Below are positions 9,301 through 16,775 of a stretch of 49,510 nt of DNA, piece by piece. The stretch lies in the NCBI GenBank assembly GCA_947588605.1, contig CANPYK010000015.1:1-49510 (forward strand), given 5' to 3'. The DNA is from an uncultured Oscillospiraceae bacterium. Its GTDB lineage: Bacteria > Bacillota > Clostridia > Oscillospirales > Oscillospiraceae. The notes under the pieces were generated by a model. It did not search any database. It saw nothing but the letters and a program-made list of their open reading frames with translations, and was not told the DNA's origin. Position 1 is the stretch's first letter. Each line of letters opens with the position of its first letter. The translations under genes were made by a program, and so were the position numbers.

Positions 9301-9463
9301 TATGCTTGATGATATCATGGTTCCGATTCCAGTTGATGATCAAGGAAGCATCAGCCTCGATGCGCAGAAAGAAATCGCCGCCAAGTATTTGGCTATCGAA
9401 CAGTGCAAGAATGAAGTCATTTCAAAACTTGATACTTTAATCCAGCAGAAGATTGAATTATAA
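6302..9463 (+). CDS. Single-chain restriction-modification-specificity enzyme (type IIB/IIG-like)
   Basis: This 1053-residue protein holds every activity of a restriction system in one chain. Residues about 20-120 form a type I HsdR_N-like nuclease domain with PD at 52-53 and EYK at 67-69, a PD-(D/E)XK site. Residues about 165-650 are an HsdM-type adenine methyltransferase with motif I DPACGVGKF (337-345) and motif IV NPPY (449-452). Two HsdS-like target recognition domains follow at about 690-860 and 875-1045; they resemble each other closely. This order matches AloI-like type IIB enzymes, which read a bipartite site, methylate adenines and cut on both sides of it. There is no separate hsdR, hsdM or hsdS nearby, so it should be self-sufficient. 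AAGGAG lies 9 nt before the ATG. A type IIG enzyme cutting one side only is the main alternative. Confidence 0.88.
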   Translation: MSEELIQKNLVEAPEKMGDWNFYNIGATSLKALKGAKIIPDRDYDEYETKKPDALIIKKPLVIAAIEYKVPAQLRTDKQIERAIAQELGTAQILQAKVYIITDGKKSIWVNPANGHEILQEDGSKITLNFDKNSAECIVLINKIRASINATNDTIKAAASVDPLPLAEKVWQDLWAVSGATPENCLYTFVEIFIFKYLSDLGVLKGMYSFYDLLSKYSGNNENEVLEFYASTIRVKIKELFPGNPKDKTTIINGTIFVSKDDKAVSGYATVFHKILKRFNDFGTLENIDYDFKSKLFETFLKESISKKNWGQYFTPLKVVRAIVNMADIEPGMSICDPACGVGKFLLEPILHSLDRLYAVSADEAGNEKLLPQITLSGFDKGFDKDEQKTIILAKANMLIYMSGMIKEHPGLTKQFAELFNKTFTLQTNSILGTLAKPITEEYDLILTNPPYVMSGSSNLKEEIAKDDALKKYFSISAMGIEGLFMEWIIRALKPGKKAFIVVPDGIMNRNNDKKLRDFILEQCNIDAVISLPLNTFFTTNKKTYILALTKKVAVNVGGIATLPKQTTSVFTYLCSEIGETRDVYRFDIEQNDLEIASDLFNMFKGAKAKFKTDDKRCKIVDIDDFYNGTHWCVDRWWSKTDKIELGIKDEVKSINLSDFRGLLGDAVLTLSELDEPLSELEKKKNSSNGRIANVPLTEAFDIFRGSGQYTKSYVQNHSGIYPLYSGNTVGEFAYIDAFDYNTPCLSWAIDGLAGYIMIHEGPFSATNHRGVLVRKNDKIDLHYAKYVLEPIFREMKKGREGNNGENEYTSLPPFMIKDLSFPLPLDENGEPDLAMQREIASKHVSIEQTKESINEIKEKIVEANISLDNEEYAMRFYPLPSLFDTIKGLSKYTKKYGNAHNGAFPVYSASSKGPLTSIDTYDYDGKYMTWSTNGFAGTILVLDGKFSINGDRGVLIPKDGRTDIDFDYMKFTLEPLFRDLAKGRKGDNGEDEFTKLYPSMLDDIMVPIPVDDQGSISLDAQKEIAAKYLAIEQCKNEVISKLDTLIQQKIEL

Positions 9464-9475
9464 CAATAGAATAAG

Positions 9476-9510
9476 GCAGCCGGGTACGCAAATACCCGGC
9501 TGCTTGTTAT
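9476..9510 (+). terminator. Rho-independent terminator of the restriction operon
   Basis: An 11-bp perfect stem (GCAGCCGGGTA and complement, 9476-9486/9493-9503) with a 6-nt loop is followed by TTGTTAT, 12 nt after the restriction gene stop. Confidence 0.85.
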
Positions 9511-9555
9511 ATGTACACACCGCCGAAACCGGCGGTGTTGAATTCTGTTTGGAAG

Positions 9556-10050
9556 TTACCTTTCTCTGTCAAAAGATTGCTTTCGTGACTTCTGCTGTCT
9601 GCCCTGCGCCTGCAACTGCCTGAGCCTGTTTCGGACGCTCTCTCGTTCAGGCGGGGAATACTGTTCTTTTGCAACGGGTCTGCGGCTTTCCTTTGCCTTG
9701 CGTTCCCACTCGGCAAGGGCACGGTTGTGCCGCTCCACAACCGCTTCAGCTTCCCGATACGTTGCCATGAACGCCTGCACATCGGGATAACCGTCCTCTT
9801 TCATAACTTTGGGCAGAGCGTCCAGCATCGTGGAGATCTTGGTTTCCGTTTGCTGTATCTGCTCGGTAAGCGTTTTTTGTTCCTTGCCTTTGAATACGCC
9901 TTTCGTTTCGGCAAGCTGCTGTTTCAGCTTCGGCAGAACATCGTCCTGCAAGCGGCGAATTTTCCTTGCCTCATCCTGCACCCGTATCATCAGATTCCGC
10001 ATGGTGCGAAACTCTGCCATGTCAATATTCAGCGTAGGCTTCGGCGGCAT
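9556..10050 (-). pseudogene. Mobilization/relaxase-associated protein, remnant
   Basis: A 164-residue frame from the ATG at 10050 encodes a charged, coiled-coil-rich protein (LKQQLAETKGVFKGKEQKTL, DVQAFMATYREAEAVVERHN). This looks like C-terminal or accessory parts of MobA/MobL relaxase modules in Clostridia. The frame is open 23 codons further upstream (10119) but there it overlaps another coding frame. No catalytic relaxase motifs (His triad or Tyr) are present. The restriction cassette sits immediately beside it, convergent. The family assignment is by resemblance only; it may be a small intact accessory gene. Confidence 0.45.
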
Positions 10051-10064
10051 ATCCTGCTGACGGA

Positions 10065-10190
10065 TTAACCCTTGCCTTTGGCTTTGCTGACGATACTTCG
10101 GAACAAGCCCGGCAGCCACCCGCCTTTACGGGTAGACTGGCCGACTTTATCGTAGATTTCCGTCTGCTTGACCTCTATGATTGAAATAGT
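10065..10190 (-). pseudogene. C-terminal tail of a mobile-element gene
   Basis: A minus-strand frame ending at TAA (10067-10065) encodes EVKQTEIYDKVGQSTRKGGW and then LPGLFRSIVSKAKGKG. It reads like the C-terminus of an element protein. The upstream part of the gene is absent, as the frame dissolves beyond about 10190. With the preceding frame it marks the right edge of the restriction insert. Confidence 0.4.
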
Positions 10191-10242
10191 CAATAGATAG
10201 TAGACACAAAATCTTTTCCGATCCATTCAAGAGTGGGCATGG

Positions 10243-11082
10243 TTATTTCCTCCGTAACGACAACATCTTATCTGCATTTGCCTGGATTTGTGAATTGATA
10301 GATTCAAATGTCATTCCTTTGAGCTGCAAGAGTGGTCGAAATCTGGCATCGTAAAAAGACACAAGCTCTTTGTTAATTTGTAATATCTCTTCCTCGATAT
10401 TCTTAAACCGTATTTCATTGGTATCCGCAATAATTCTTTCGCATCGTGCAATTTCGTCTGCGGCAACTAAATCCGGAAACCTTCCTGCATTTGTAAGCAA
10501 TTCAAGCGCAACTTTTCTTTCTTCCAGCTGACGCTGTTTGCTATATTGGTCAATCTTCTTTTGGGTGATTTGAACCAGCTGAGCTGAGACCTCAGTTATC
10601 TGTCCGACAAGTGCCTTGATCCTTTCAAAGTCAACCGTGTTAACACGGGACATCAACGGGTCAGTTGCAATTCTACAACTAATTTGATATTTCTGAAGGA
10701 GAAATCCGGCTTTGATATAATCGAAAGTCCCGTTGTCTGCTTCCTGCATCAGAATAGGCATTGGATTTATTTCATTTAGAATACTGCCAATAGTATCTTC
10801 TATTTTTGCCCATTTTTCAGTCTCACGATTTAGGTAACTCTCTCGTTGAATTTGTTTTCTTGTAAATTTGATTGTAAAGAACAAGCTCAACGCTGTGATT
10901 GCTGCACCTAAAACACTGCCGTAATAAGAAAGAACATCATCCGCGCCCCATAAAGTGTTAAACAATGGGGTATGATTCAAACCGTACTTGTAGGCGGAGT
11001 TTATTAAAATCGGACCGCCGAAAGCGAGAAGAATACACACTAAGATGCAACCCAGCACTTTCCAAGGTGTCTTTTTCTGCAT
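10243..11082 (-). CDS. Two-helix membrane protein with coiled-coil domain
   Basis: This 279-residue protein is not recognised. Hydrophobic helices lie at about residues 8-29 and 53-73, followed by about 200 mostly helical, charged residues with coiled-coil character (QKKIDQYSKQRQLEERKV). The layout suggests an inner hairpin anchor with a cytoplasmic helical domain. GGAGG lies 9 nt before the ATG. The gene is AT-richer than the zinc-ribbon operon upstream and sits next to the mobile remnants, so it may belong to the same insert as the restriction system. It resembles membrane-anchored hypothetical proteins common in defence islands, but no function can be read from it. Confidence 0.6.
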   Translation of the reverse strand: MQKKTPWKVLGCILVCILLAFGGPILINSAYKYGLNHTPLFNTLWGADDVLSYYGSVLGAAITALSLFFTIKFTRKQIQRESYLNRETEKWAKIEDTIGSILNEINPMPILMQEADNGTFDYIKAGFLLQKYQISCRIATDPLMSRVNTVDFERIKALVGQITEVSAQLVQITQKKIDQYSKQRQLEERKVALELLTNAGRFPDLVAADEIARCERIIADTNEIRFKNIEEEILQINKELVSFYDARFRPLLQLKGMTFESINSQIQANADKMLSLRRK

Positions 11083-11203
11083 ATATCAAAACCTCCAATT
11101 TTTATTATAACAATAATTTCAGCTTATTACAAGCGCCTTTATTCAAACAAATTCCTCATCAAAAAGCGGCCGCCCCCATATCCGGGGAAACAGCCGCCGC
11201 GCT

Positions 11204-12118
11204 TTATTTCTCTCTAACTTTTCTATACTTCATCACATAATACCCCAGCTCATCCAACGCCCCTTCGCCCTTGTATACCATACTGGCCATCAGGAGAACA
11301 TTGTCGCGGGTCCCGTCCGGGGTGTCGTCGGGATCCCACTCCGGCTCGTACCGCTCAAAGTAAAGGGGTAGGATATGATCATGGGTGAAGGTGCCGTCGT
11401 CATTCAAAAATTCGGCGCGGATACTGTCATCTCCAAACTGAGTGAAGAAGTGCTTCCCATCCTTCAGACGCTCATAGCTCTCCCTCATCTGTTCACGGGA
11501 GGTCTCCACGACGCCGTAATCGTCCGGGGCACCGGTGGGGAAGACGCGCCTTATGATGTCCCCTCGCTCAAAGGGGTTGGGGAGCAGGAAGAAGGTCCTT
11601 GTGAAATCATCTTCCGTGCGGTAGAACTCCCGGCTCAGATAGTTGATCCTGCCGTCCCTGTCAAAATCGGCACCTGAGACCGCGTAGCTTTCGCCGGTAT
11701 CCGGACAGTCAGCCACGCGGTATTTTTCTATCTCAAATCTGCCACCGCTCTTTCTGCCACATTCACAGGCCGTTTCCCAATCAAAGAAGTACGCCTCCGG
11801 CGGGATGCGGCGGTAGTCGTCGCCGTTGTCTTCGTCCTCAAGCTTCAGAACATAGACGCACCTCCTGTCCCGGTTGTCCTGAAGCTCCCGGATGACCTGC
11901 TCGACCCAGTCCACATAGGCCATGATCTGCCGGAGAAGCTCCTCATCGGATGTCTGGCCGTTCAGCCTCCTCAGCAGCGCCAGTTTATCCTCCACCGGCC
12001 GCCAGCTGTGGGCCAGAAGCGTCGCCCTCTGCCAGTCGGTGAAGGTCCAGCCCGTCTCCAAGACGTATTGCCGCACCGTCTCGGAGGGAATCATAGCCTC
12101 CAGTTCATCTTGTTCCAT
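11204..12118 (-). CDS. Hypothetical protein, acidic, soluble
   Basis: This 304-residue protein has no family I can name. It has no signal or membrane segment. The N-terminus (about 1-85) is helical (SETVRQYVLETGWTFTDWQR; DKLALLRRLN) and the rest is mixed with many aromatic and acidic residues. The start at 12118 has AAAGGGG about 7 nt upstream; a GTG at 12145 would extend it by nine residues without a ribosome binding site. It overlaps the small zinc-ribbon gene by 14 nt and is the last gene of the zinc-ribbon operon. Similar proteins seem common in Clostridia accessory regions, but that is from memory. Confidence 0.6.
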   Translation of the reverse strand: MEQDELEAMIPSETVRQYVLETGWTFTDWQRATLLAHSWRPVEDKLALLRRLNGQTSDEELLRQIMAYVDWVEQVIRELQDNRDRRCVYVLKLEDEDNGDDYRRIPPEAYFFDWETACECGRKSGGRFEIEKYRVADCPDTGESYAVSGADFDRDGRINYLSREFYRTEDDFTRTFFLLPNPFERGDIIRRVFPTGAPDDYGVVETSREQMRESYERLKDGKHFFTQFGDDSIRAEFLNDDGTFTHDHILPLYFERYEPEWDPDDTPDGTRDNVLLMASMVYKGEGALDELGYYVMKYRKVREK

Positions 12119-12299
12119 CAAATTCCCCTTTAATCTTTTCCCCACCGGGAACCTGCCCGGTTTTGAAAAGCTCGTAGCTCCGGTAGCCGTTGGCCTTGCA
12201 CTGCGGGCAGGGGTTGACGGGTGTGCGTACCTGACCCAGAGTGTAGGGGCACTTGGGGCAGGGATGAGATTTTTTGCGAAGTAAATATTTGACTTTCAC
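12105..12299 (-). CDS. Small zinc-ribbon protein, GTG start
   Basis: This 64-residue basic protein has two knuckles, CPKC and CPQC, separated by a 13-residue loop, a classic one-zinc ribbon. Translation most likely starts at GTG 12299, since GGAAGGAG lies 8 nt upstream; the longer open frame to 12431 lacks a site. Its 3' end overlaps the next gene by 14 nt, which suggests translational coupling. The function is unknown; nucleic-acid or protein binding is likely for such ribbons. Confidence 0.6.
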   Translation of the reverse strand: MKVKYLLRKKSHPCPKCPYTLGQVRTPVNPCPQCKANGYRSYELFKTGQVPGGEKIKGEFDGTR

Positions 12300-12321
12300 G
12301 GATATAGCTCCTTCCAAAATT

Positions 12322-12360
12322 AGTAGAAACAACAAGAGGGAGGCCGAAGCCGCCCTCTTG
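12322..12360 (-). terminator. Terminator after large zinc-ribbon membrane gene
   Basis: CAAGAGGG/CCCTCTTG arms enclose GGC-TTCG-GCC, followed on the minus strand by TTGTTTCTA. It sits between the 541-residue gene and the small GTG-start gene and may reduce readthrough into the last two genes. Confidence 0.75.
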
Positions 12361-12394
12361 TAATGAGTATTTGCCCAATGAAACCACGTACTCT

Positions 12395-14020
12395 TTACGG
12401 GGAATAGGCCCCGTATGTTGCCGCATACCACTCTTCAAGGTCGTAGGAATTGCTGTTGTAATCGTTGTAATCATAAAATGTCATATACCCGTCGCTTCCG
12501 CGTACATATATTAGACCAACAAATTCACCGGAACCCCACAGCTCAAAGACATACTGACCGTCTCTCTCTTCTACGGCATTGGTTGCCAATATGGAGCTGA
12601 GATCATGTATCTCCAGCCACGTGTCTACGAGCGCCTGCGCCTCGTCAAAGGAAGAGGGCGCCTGAGTATACGCGTTATTAACGGCCATATCGAAGTAGTT
12701 CCACCACTCTTCGGGACTTATCTCTTCAACGTTCATTATTTCTTCATCAAGATCCACGGAGCAATAGATGGAACTGTCGTTTTTATCTACATAAAGATAT
12801 CCGGCAAAACCCATACGGTAACGCATCATTTCATAGACATAGCAGCTCTCGCTAATCCATGCCGGCAGGTCGGAGCTGGGCACCTCGTCTATGATCTCCA
12901 GGCTGTCCTGACACCAGGCCTGAGCCATTGCCAGAGCCTGCTCCTGGGTAACGTATGACGCCAGAGGCTCCACGGTGAAGCTGTCCACGACGGCTTCAAA
13001 GATAGGTCCGTAGACCGGGGTGGTGGCTTCCGTATAGCTGAGGGCAAACCGATATACCTCCTGACCAATCATGGACCAGATCGTCACGACGATTTCGTCT
13101 TCGCCATTCAGTCCGGCGGTTTTATAGCGGAGCGCCTTTACGGGCACGTCCTCGGTAGAGATATCCATAAAGTCCATGAAGGTAAACGTTCCGGTGCTAT
13201 TGACCTCGTTCTCTACCGACGCTTCATCCCCCGTAAAAACCCCGTAATAGTCGCCGGTGATACCAAACTCTATGGTTGCCCTGTGATTTGCCGTGTTTCT
13301 CGGAGAATAGAGGTTTACCAGTTCAAATTCATTTTCGCCGTCCCGCTGGATCCAGAAGTCAGGATATTTGAAGAATATCCCGGAAGTTTTGTCAAAAAAT
13401 GTTCCCTTAAGCTCATTTCCAGATAGGGAAATATCAAGCTCAGAGACAAGCGCCTCATATGAGGAGATATCTCCATCATTCTCGTCATAGGCAACAAAGA
13501 GCGCAAAGAACCCATTGCCGGACAGCTCGTTTCCGTCATACACCAACCTGATGCTGCTGAACTGCACTGTTTCTTCCCGTTCCTCCAAATGCATGGATAT
13601 CTGGAGCTCCTTGCCCGTACCTTTGGCGCCGCCGCTGACCGTCACATCAGCTGACTTATCATTCTCCTGGATATTCCATTTTATATCCTGAATATACCTA
13701 TCGAATACCTCTCCACACGTATAGGGGATGCCCTGACTCCCTTTGAAAGGGGTATATGCCCGAACCGTGGCCTCATAATCGGTCCCGCCGCCCAGACTTG
13801 CCGCAATAACGACGATCAAAACGACCAGGGCCAGGAGACCCGCGCCGATGATGAGCGGCTTCTTTTTCGACTTCTTTTTTTCGGGGACATTTGCCTTGCC
13901 ACTATCAGTGGGCTTGGGTGTCCCGGCATCGGGGGTTACTGCCTGAGCCAGCTTCATCCCACACTTTGGGCAGAAAGCCGATCCATCGGGAACTTGCGTC
14001 CCGCATTTTGAGCAAAACAT
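12395..14020 (-). CDS. Zinc-ribbon membrane protein with large extracytoplasmic domain
   Basis: This 541-residue protein begins with a zinc ribbon (C3, C6, C17, C20), followed by a Pro/Lys-rich linker and one membrane helix at about 55-76. The remainder (about 80-541) would lie outside the cell in an N-in orientation and is rich in Asp, Glu, Tyr and Thr. The second half shows two stretches beginning QEQALAMAQAWCQ and FDEAQALVDTWLE, possibly a divergent repeat. Zinc-ribbon plus single-helix proteins of this type are widespread in Clostridia and are mostly uncharacterised. It is co-directional with two other zinc-ribbon genes, so the operon is a paralog cluster. Confidence 0.7.
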   Translation of the reverse strand: MFCSKCGTQVPDGSAFCPKCGMKLAQAVTPDAGTPKPTDSGKANVPEKKKSKKKPLIIGAGLLALVVLIVVIAASLGGGTDYEATVRAYTPFKGSQGIPYTCGEVFDRYIQDIKWNIQENDKSADVTVSGGAKGTGKELQISMHLEEREETVQFSSIRLVYDGNELSGNGFFALFVAYDENDGDISSYEALVSELDISLSGNELKGTFFDKTSGIFFKYPDFWIQRDGENEFELVNLYSPRNTANHRATIEFGITGDYYGVFTGDEASVENEVNSTGTFTFMDFMDISTEDVPVKALRYKTAGLNGEDEIVVTIWSMIGQEVYRFALSYTEATTPVYGPIFEAVVDSFTVEPLASYVTQEQALAMAQAWCQDSLEIIDEVPSSDLPAWISESCYVYEMMRYRMGFAGYLYVDKNDSSIYCSVDLDEEIMNVEEISPEEWWNYFDMAVNNAYTQAPSSFDEAQALVDTWLEIHDLSSILATNAVEERDGQYVFELWGSGEFVGLIYVRGSDGYMTFYDYNDYNSNSYDLEEWYAATYGAYSP

Positions 14021-14066
14021 AACTTATTCCTCCAAATCTTACAGTTGTATAGAGAACATACTGAGC

Positions 14067-14789
14067 TTATTTCTTCCCTCCAACGGTTTCATCAATCGTC
14101 ACCTGGTTGTTGACCTCATGAAGTAAGTTTACAAACTCCTGACCAGCGTCATCATCCTTGCCTCGGGTTGCCAACAGACACAGTGTATAGTATTTTCCGC
14201 CCTTGGTACTGACACGAAGCTGCCGCATCTGCTCAGCGAGTCCGTATGCCGCACGATGAACGACACAAAACACTTTACTTACCTCTGAGCAAGGTATGAT
14301 CTGTCCCCTGCGACGTGTAAAAATGTACTTTCTGCCCAAGCGAATCTGATTTCCGAAAAGCCCCTGGCTGTTTTGAAAATCTACAATGGCGGTGTCTAAC
14401 TGTCCCTGTGCGTCAAGCTTCTTTATTCCATTGAATGTCAAACGTGGAATCACCCCAAGAGCACCGCAGATAAGGCCAATGGCCCAGATCAGCATAACGC
14501 CTCCGCCAAGCGATGCGTTTCTGACGGTGATAAACAGCGCCAGAAGCAAAATCAGTGCCGCAGGTATAAGCCATAACAGTTTGAACCTTGGCCGGACATA
14601 ATCATCCATAGCCGCTCTTCCACCCTCTATGCCAGTCTGCGCAGTCTTCGAGGAAAATGCCTTGTCGCTTTCGGATGTTTTCGCTGATGTCTGCTTTGCA
14701 GGCGCTGCCTCCTTGACCTGTTTAGTACCGCACTTGGGGCAAAACGCCGCGTCATCCGGCAGGTTTGACCCGCATTTAACACAATACAT
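14067..14789 (-). CDS. Zinc-ribbon protein with two membrane helices
   Basis: This 240-residue protein starts with a zinc ribbon (C3, C6, C17, C20), then a Ser/Thr/Ala-rich linker, two helices at about 71-88 and 96-115, and a cytoplasmic C-terminal domain (about 120-240) with a PH-like feel (KKLDAQGQLDTAIVDFQNS; IIPCSEVSKVFC). The start at 14789 has GGGAGG 9 nt upstream; the ATG at 14810 lies ahead of that site and is unlikely. It sits 46 nt upstream of the 541-residue zinc-ribbon gene. Function unknown. Confidence 0.7.
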   Translation of the reverse strand: MYCVKCGSNLPDDAAFCPKCGTKQVKEAAPAKQTSAKTSESDKAFSSKTAQTGIEGGRAAMDDYVRPRFKLLWLIPAALILLLALFITVRNASLGGGVMLIWAIGLICGALGVIPRLTFNGIKKLDAQGQLDTAIVDFQNSQGLFGNQIRLGRKYIFTRRRGQIIPCSEVSKVFCVVHRAAYGLAEQMRQLRVSTKGGKYYTLCLLATRGKDDDAGQEFVNLLHEVNNQVTIDETVGGKK

Positions 14790-14815
14790 GAATATGTACC
14801 TCCCATTCAATTAGT

Positions 14816-15282
14816 TTAATATGATTCATATACCTTCGCAAGCAATGCGTACAGTATAAGATCGTTTTGCTCGACCCCGTTTATATCCAAATGGTCCACA
14901 ACAAATTTTTCGCCTGTGATCTTGAAAACGACCCTGGCGTCCACCTCCTCGCCGAGATATTCGCACACCCCGTTGAAAGCGACATAGGAATACCCGTTCT
15001 CCTTGTAGGCGCTCCATTTTTCTTTTTCAAAGAAGTCATTAAAGGCGTCCTCGATGGTGACGGCATCGCTGTATTGTGTCAAATACGCCTCCCGTACACC
15101 GGCTCCGGGTTTTACGGTGTTGGCCTTCCCGGTACATTCTCTCTGGCAGTTGTTTGGTCATCCGCTGACTGCTGCGGATTTTCCTCGTGGCTCTGTGCAG
15201 GGTGAGCAATTACCTCCGTACCGCACTTTGGACAAAAACGCATGTCTTCGTTGACCTGTGTCCCATATTTGTGACAATACAT
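14816..15282 (-). pseudogene. Degenerate zinc-ribbon protein, frameshifted
   Basis: Translation from ATG 15282 (AGGAG about 6 nt upstream) gives MYCHKYGTQ, then CPKCGTE, and stops after 56 codons (TAA at 15114-15112). The second cysteine of the first knuckle is Tyr, so the ribbon lacks a metal ligand. The rest of the expected protein, an 80-90 residue domain beginning LTQYSDAVTIEDAFNDFF, continues in another frame. The switch falls near an AGAGAGA run at about 15135, consistent with a 2-nt loss or 1-nt gain. The downstream part has its own TTG codon at 15082 with GGGAGG 5 nt upstream, so it might be made separately as 88 residues. It is the first gene after the shared promoter. A sequencing error cannot be excluded. 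Confidence 0.65.
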
Positions 15283-15341
15283 TTGCACTCCTCCCTATAA
15301 ATAGGCTTCAGGTAAGCGATCAGGCTCTGAAAATAAATTCA

Positions 15342-15375
15342 TTGACAATATACTACAAATACCACTATAAGTCAA
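15342..15375. promoter_or_regulatory. Fully overlapping bidirectional promoter
   Basis: Plus strand: TTGACA (15342-15347), 18 bp, TATAAG (15366-15371), reading toward the XRE gene. Minus strand: TTGACT (15375-15370), 17 bp, TATATT (15352-15347), reading toward the zinc-ribbon operon. Each -35 overlaps the other strand's -10, so polymerase can occupy only one direction at a time. Confidence 0.7.
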
Positions 15376-15442
15376 TATCAATACCCCCATCAGATATTTC
15401 TTGCTCCCGCTCCCATTGGCTACAATAAGTATGGGTGATACT

Positions 15443-15787
15443 ATGGACAACGTGGATTACAAGCGCCTTGGGGAACGGATACGGGAGGAGCGGCTGCACC
15501 TTCGGCTTACGCAGGCACAGCTTGCCGAGGCTATCGACATTTCGGACACCTACATGGGAGCCATCGAACGGGGCGAGAGGGGGCTGTCGTTGGACACGCT
15601 TGTTATGCTGGCCTCCCGGCTCGGCGTGACGGTGGACTACCTGCTGTCCGACACCGTCTCCGGAACGGACGACAACGTCATGGACCAGTTCCGCCAGCTC
15701 ATGGACGGGCAGCCCCTGGAGCGCAAGCAGATGGCTGTCAACGTGCTCCGGTCAATTTTCGCGTATTTTGACAGGAATGGGGGCTGA
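15443..15787 (+). CDS. XRE-family transcriptional regulator
   Basis: This 114-residue protein has an N-terminal Cro/C1-type helix-turn-helix: IREERLHLRLTQAQLAEAI, then the SDTYMGAIERGERGLSLDTL recognition region. A short helical C-terminal part, probably for dimerisation, follows. The chosen start at 15443 has a weak GGGTGA site; an ATG at 15431 is also possible. It is transcribed divergently from the zinc-ribbon operon across a shared promoter, so it is well placed to repress both itself and that operon. Its stop codon lies 3 nt from the convergent 73-residue gene, leaving no room for a terminator between them. Confidence 0.85.
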   Translation: MDNVDYKRLGERIREERLHLRLTQAQLAEAIDISDTYMGAIERGERGLSLDTLVMLASRLGVTVDYLLSDTVSGTDDNVMDQFRQLMDGQPLERKQMAVNVLRSIFAYFDRNGG

Positions 15788-15790
15788 GCC

Positions 15791-16012
15791 TCAGCCCCCA
15801 CCGATCCTGCCCTTTCTGAGAGCTCTGAACAGCTCCACATCATCAACGAGCCTCTTTACCGCAAGCTCAGTCAATACCTCCACAGGCATGGAATACTCTG
15901 CGGCAAGGCGGTTCAGCCTGTCGTAGAGCATCCCGTTTGTGATGTAAACTGCGAAAACCTCCTTTTGCGGGCGGTTTTCCACGCCGTTTTGCGCATATGT
16001 TCCTGCGCTCAT
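15791..16012 (-). CDS. Small helical protein, possible DNA-binding partner
   Basis: This 73-residue protein has a beta-like stretch (EVFAVYITNGMLYDRLNRLA) followed by two helices (VEVLTELAVKRLVDDVELFRAL), suggestive of a ribbon-helix-helix or antitoxin-type fold; this is only an impression. GGAAGGAG lies about 9 nt before the ATG at 16012. The frame stays open upstream and fuses in frame to a phosphatase fragment, but the ribosome binding site and the natural end of the phosphatase domain argue for a separate start here. Confidence 0.5.
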   Translation of the reverse strand: MSAGTYAQNGVENRPQKEVFAVYITNGMLYDRLNRLAAEYSMPVEVLTELAVKRLVDDVELFRALRKGRIGGG

Positions 16013-16408
16013 TTTTATCAACTCCTTCCACCGCCGTCCGAAAGGGCGGCTTTTTCGTACATAGATTTCTTCAAGTGTGTCCAAGCGCAGACAGCCTGGC
16101 TTCCCACCCCTGAACACATAGCCGCAGTAGATGTCGACGAAGCTGTCGGTCCGGTAGAATTCCACCTTCGCTGTCAGGTGCCTGGCCTTATCATACATCA
16201 TCTGCGTGGGCGTGTGACCGACAGCGAACGGTCTGTTCGGGAAGTACACCTCGTCCAGCTCCGGGCGACTCCAGACAAGCTCGTCCCGCCTGTAGTTGCG
16301 TAGCTCCTTGTCCGGCGAGAAGTTCCCCAGTTCCCCGTGGACCAGGACGAACTTTCTCCCGTCCGCCTCCGTCTCCCGGTAGAACGGGAGGGAGTTCATG
16401 TAGTCTCA
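16013..16408 (-). pseudogene. C-terminal fragment of a Ser/Thr-type metallophosphatase
   Basis: The encoded segment reads YMNSLPFYRE, FVLVHGELGNFSPDKEL, YFPNRPFAVGHTPTQ and GGKPGCLRLDTLEEIYV. These are the C-terminal metal-binding His motifs (VHGEL, GHTPT) and closing strands of a PP1/PPP-like calcineurin phosphoesterase. The N-terminal half with the GD-x-H and GDYVDRG motifs is absent, and an in-frame stop lies three codons upstream of the first Met. It is a broken gene. It runs in frame into the 73-residue gene. Confidence 0.65.
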
Positions 16409-16493
16409 GACCAATTTGCGCCGGTCCTCGCTTAAGTCCAGAAAACCGGCAAGGGATATCTCGCCACTGTTGTGGAACCACAATCCTCAGGAA

Positions 16494-16590
16494 GGACATC
16501 TGGGAGACGGGCAGGGCGCTTTACGAGAGTAGGATTCCTGCGATTTTGCCGAAATAACATGAACCTCCCCATGCCACCGGCACAGGGAGG
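16494..16590 (+). repeat. Direct repeat, copy A
   Basis: It begins GGACATCTGGGAGACGG, contains a diverged middle of equal length to copy B, then TGCCGA-ATAAC-TGAA and a CCTCCC...GGGAGG hairpin. Read as protein, the first part is DIWETGRALYESRIPAILPK followed by a stop. It looks like the 3' end of a gene plus its terminator. Copy B is at 21626-21725 in the same orientation. Confidence 0.65.
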
Positions 16591-16775
16591 TCGTTTGTTA
16601 TTTAAGAAGAATATATCTTCGGATAAACACCACATACGCCGAAAAACAAGGTTCCTCTTTTGACGCATACAGTGAAATACCGCACGGGTTGATCCTTCAA
16701 GCAGAACACCGGGTATTCCCATAAGAATACCGGTACTTCATTGAAATTTGCCCGCATTGATAATGCGCTAAACGG

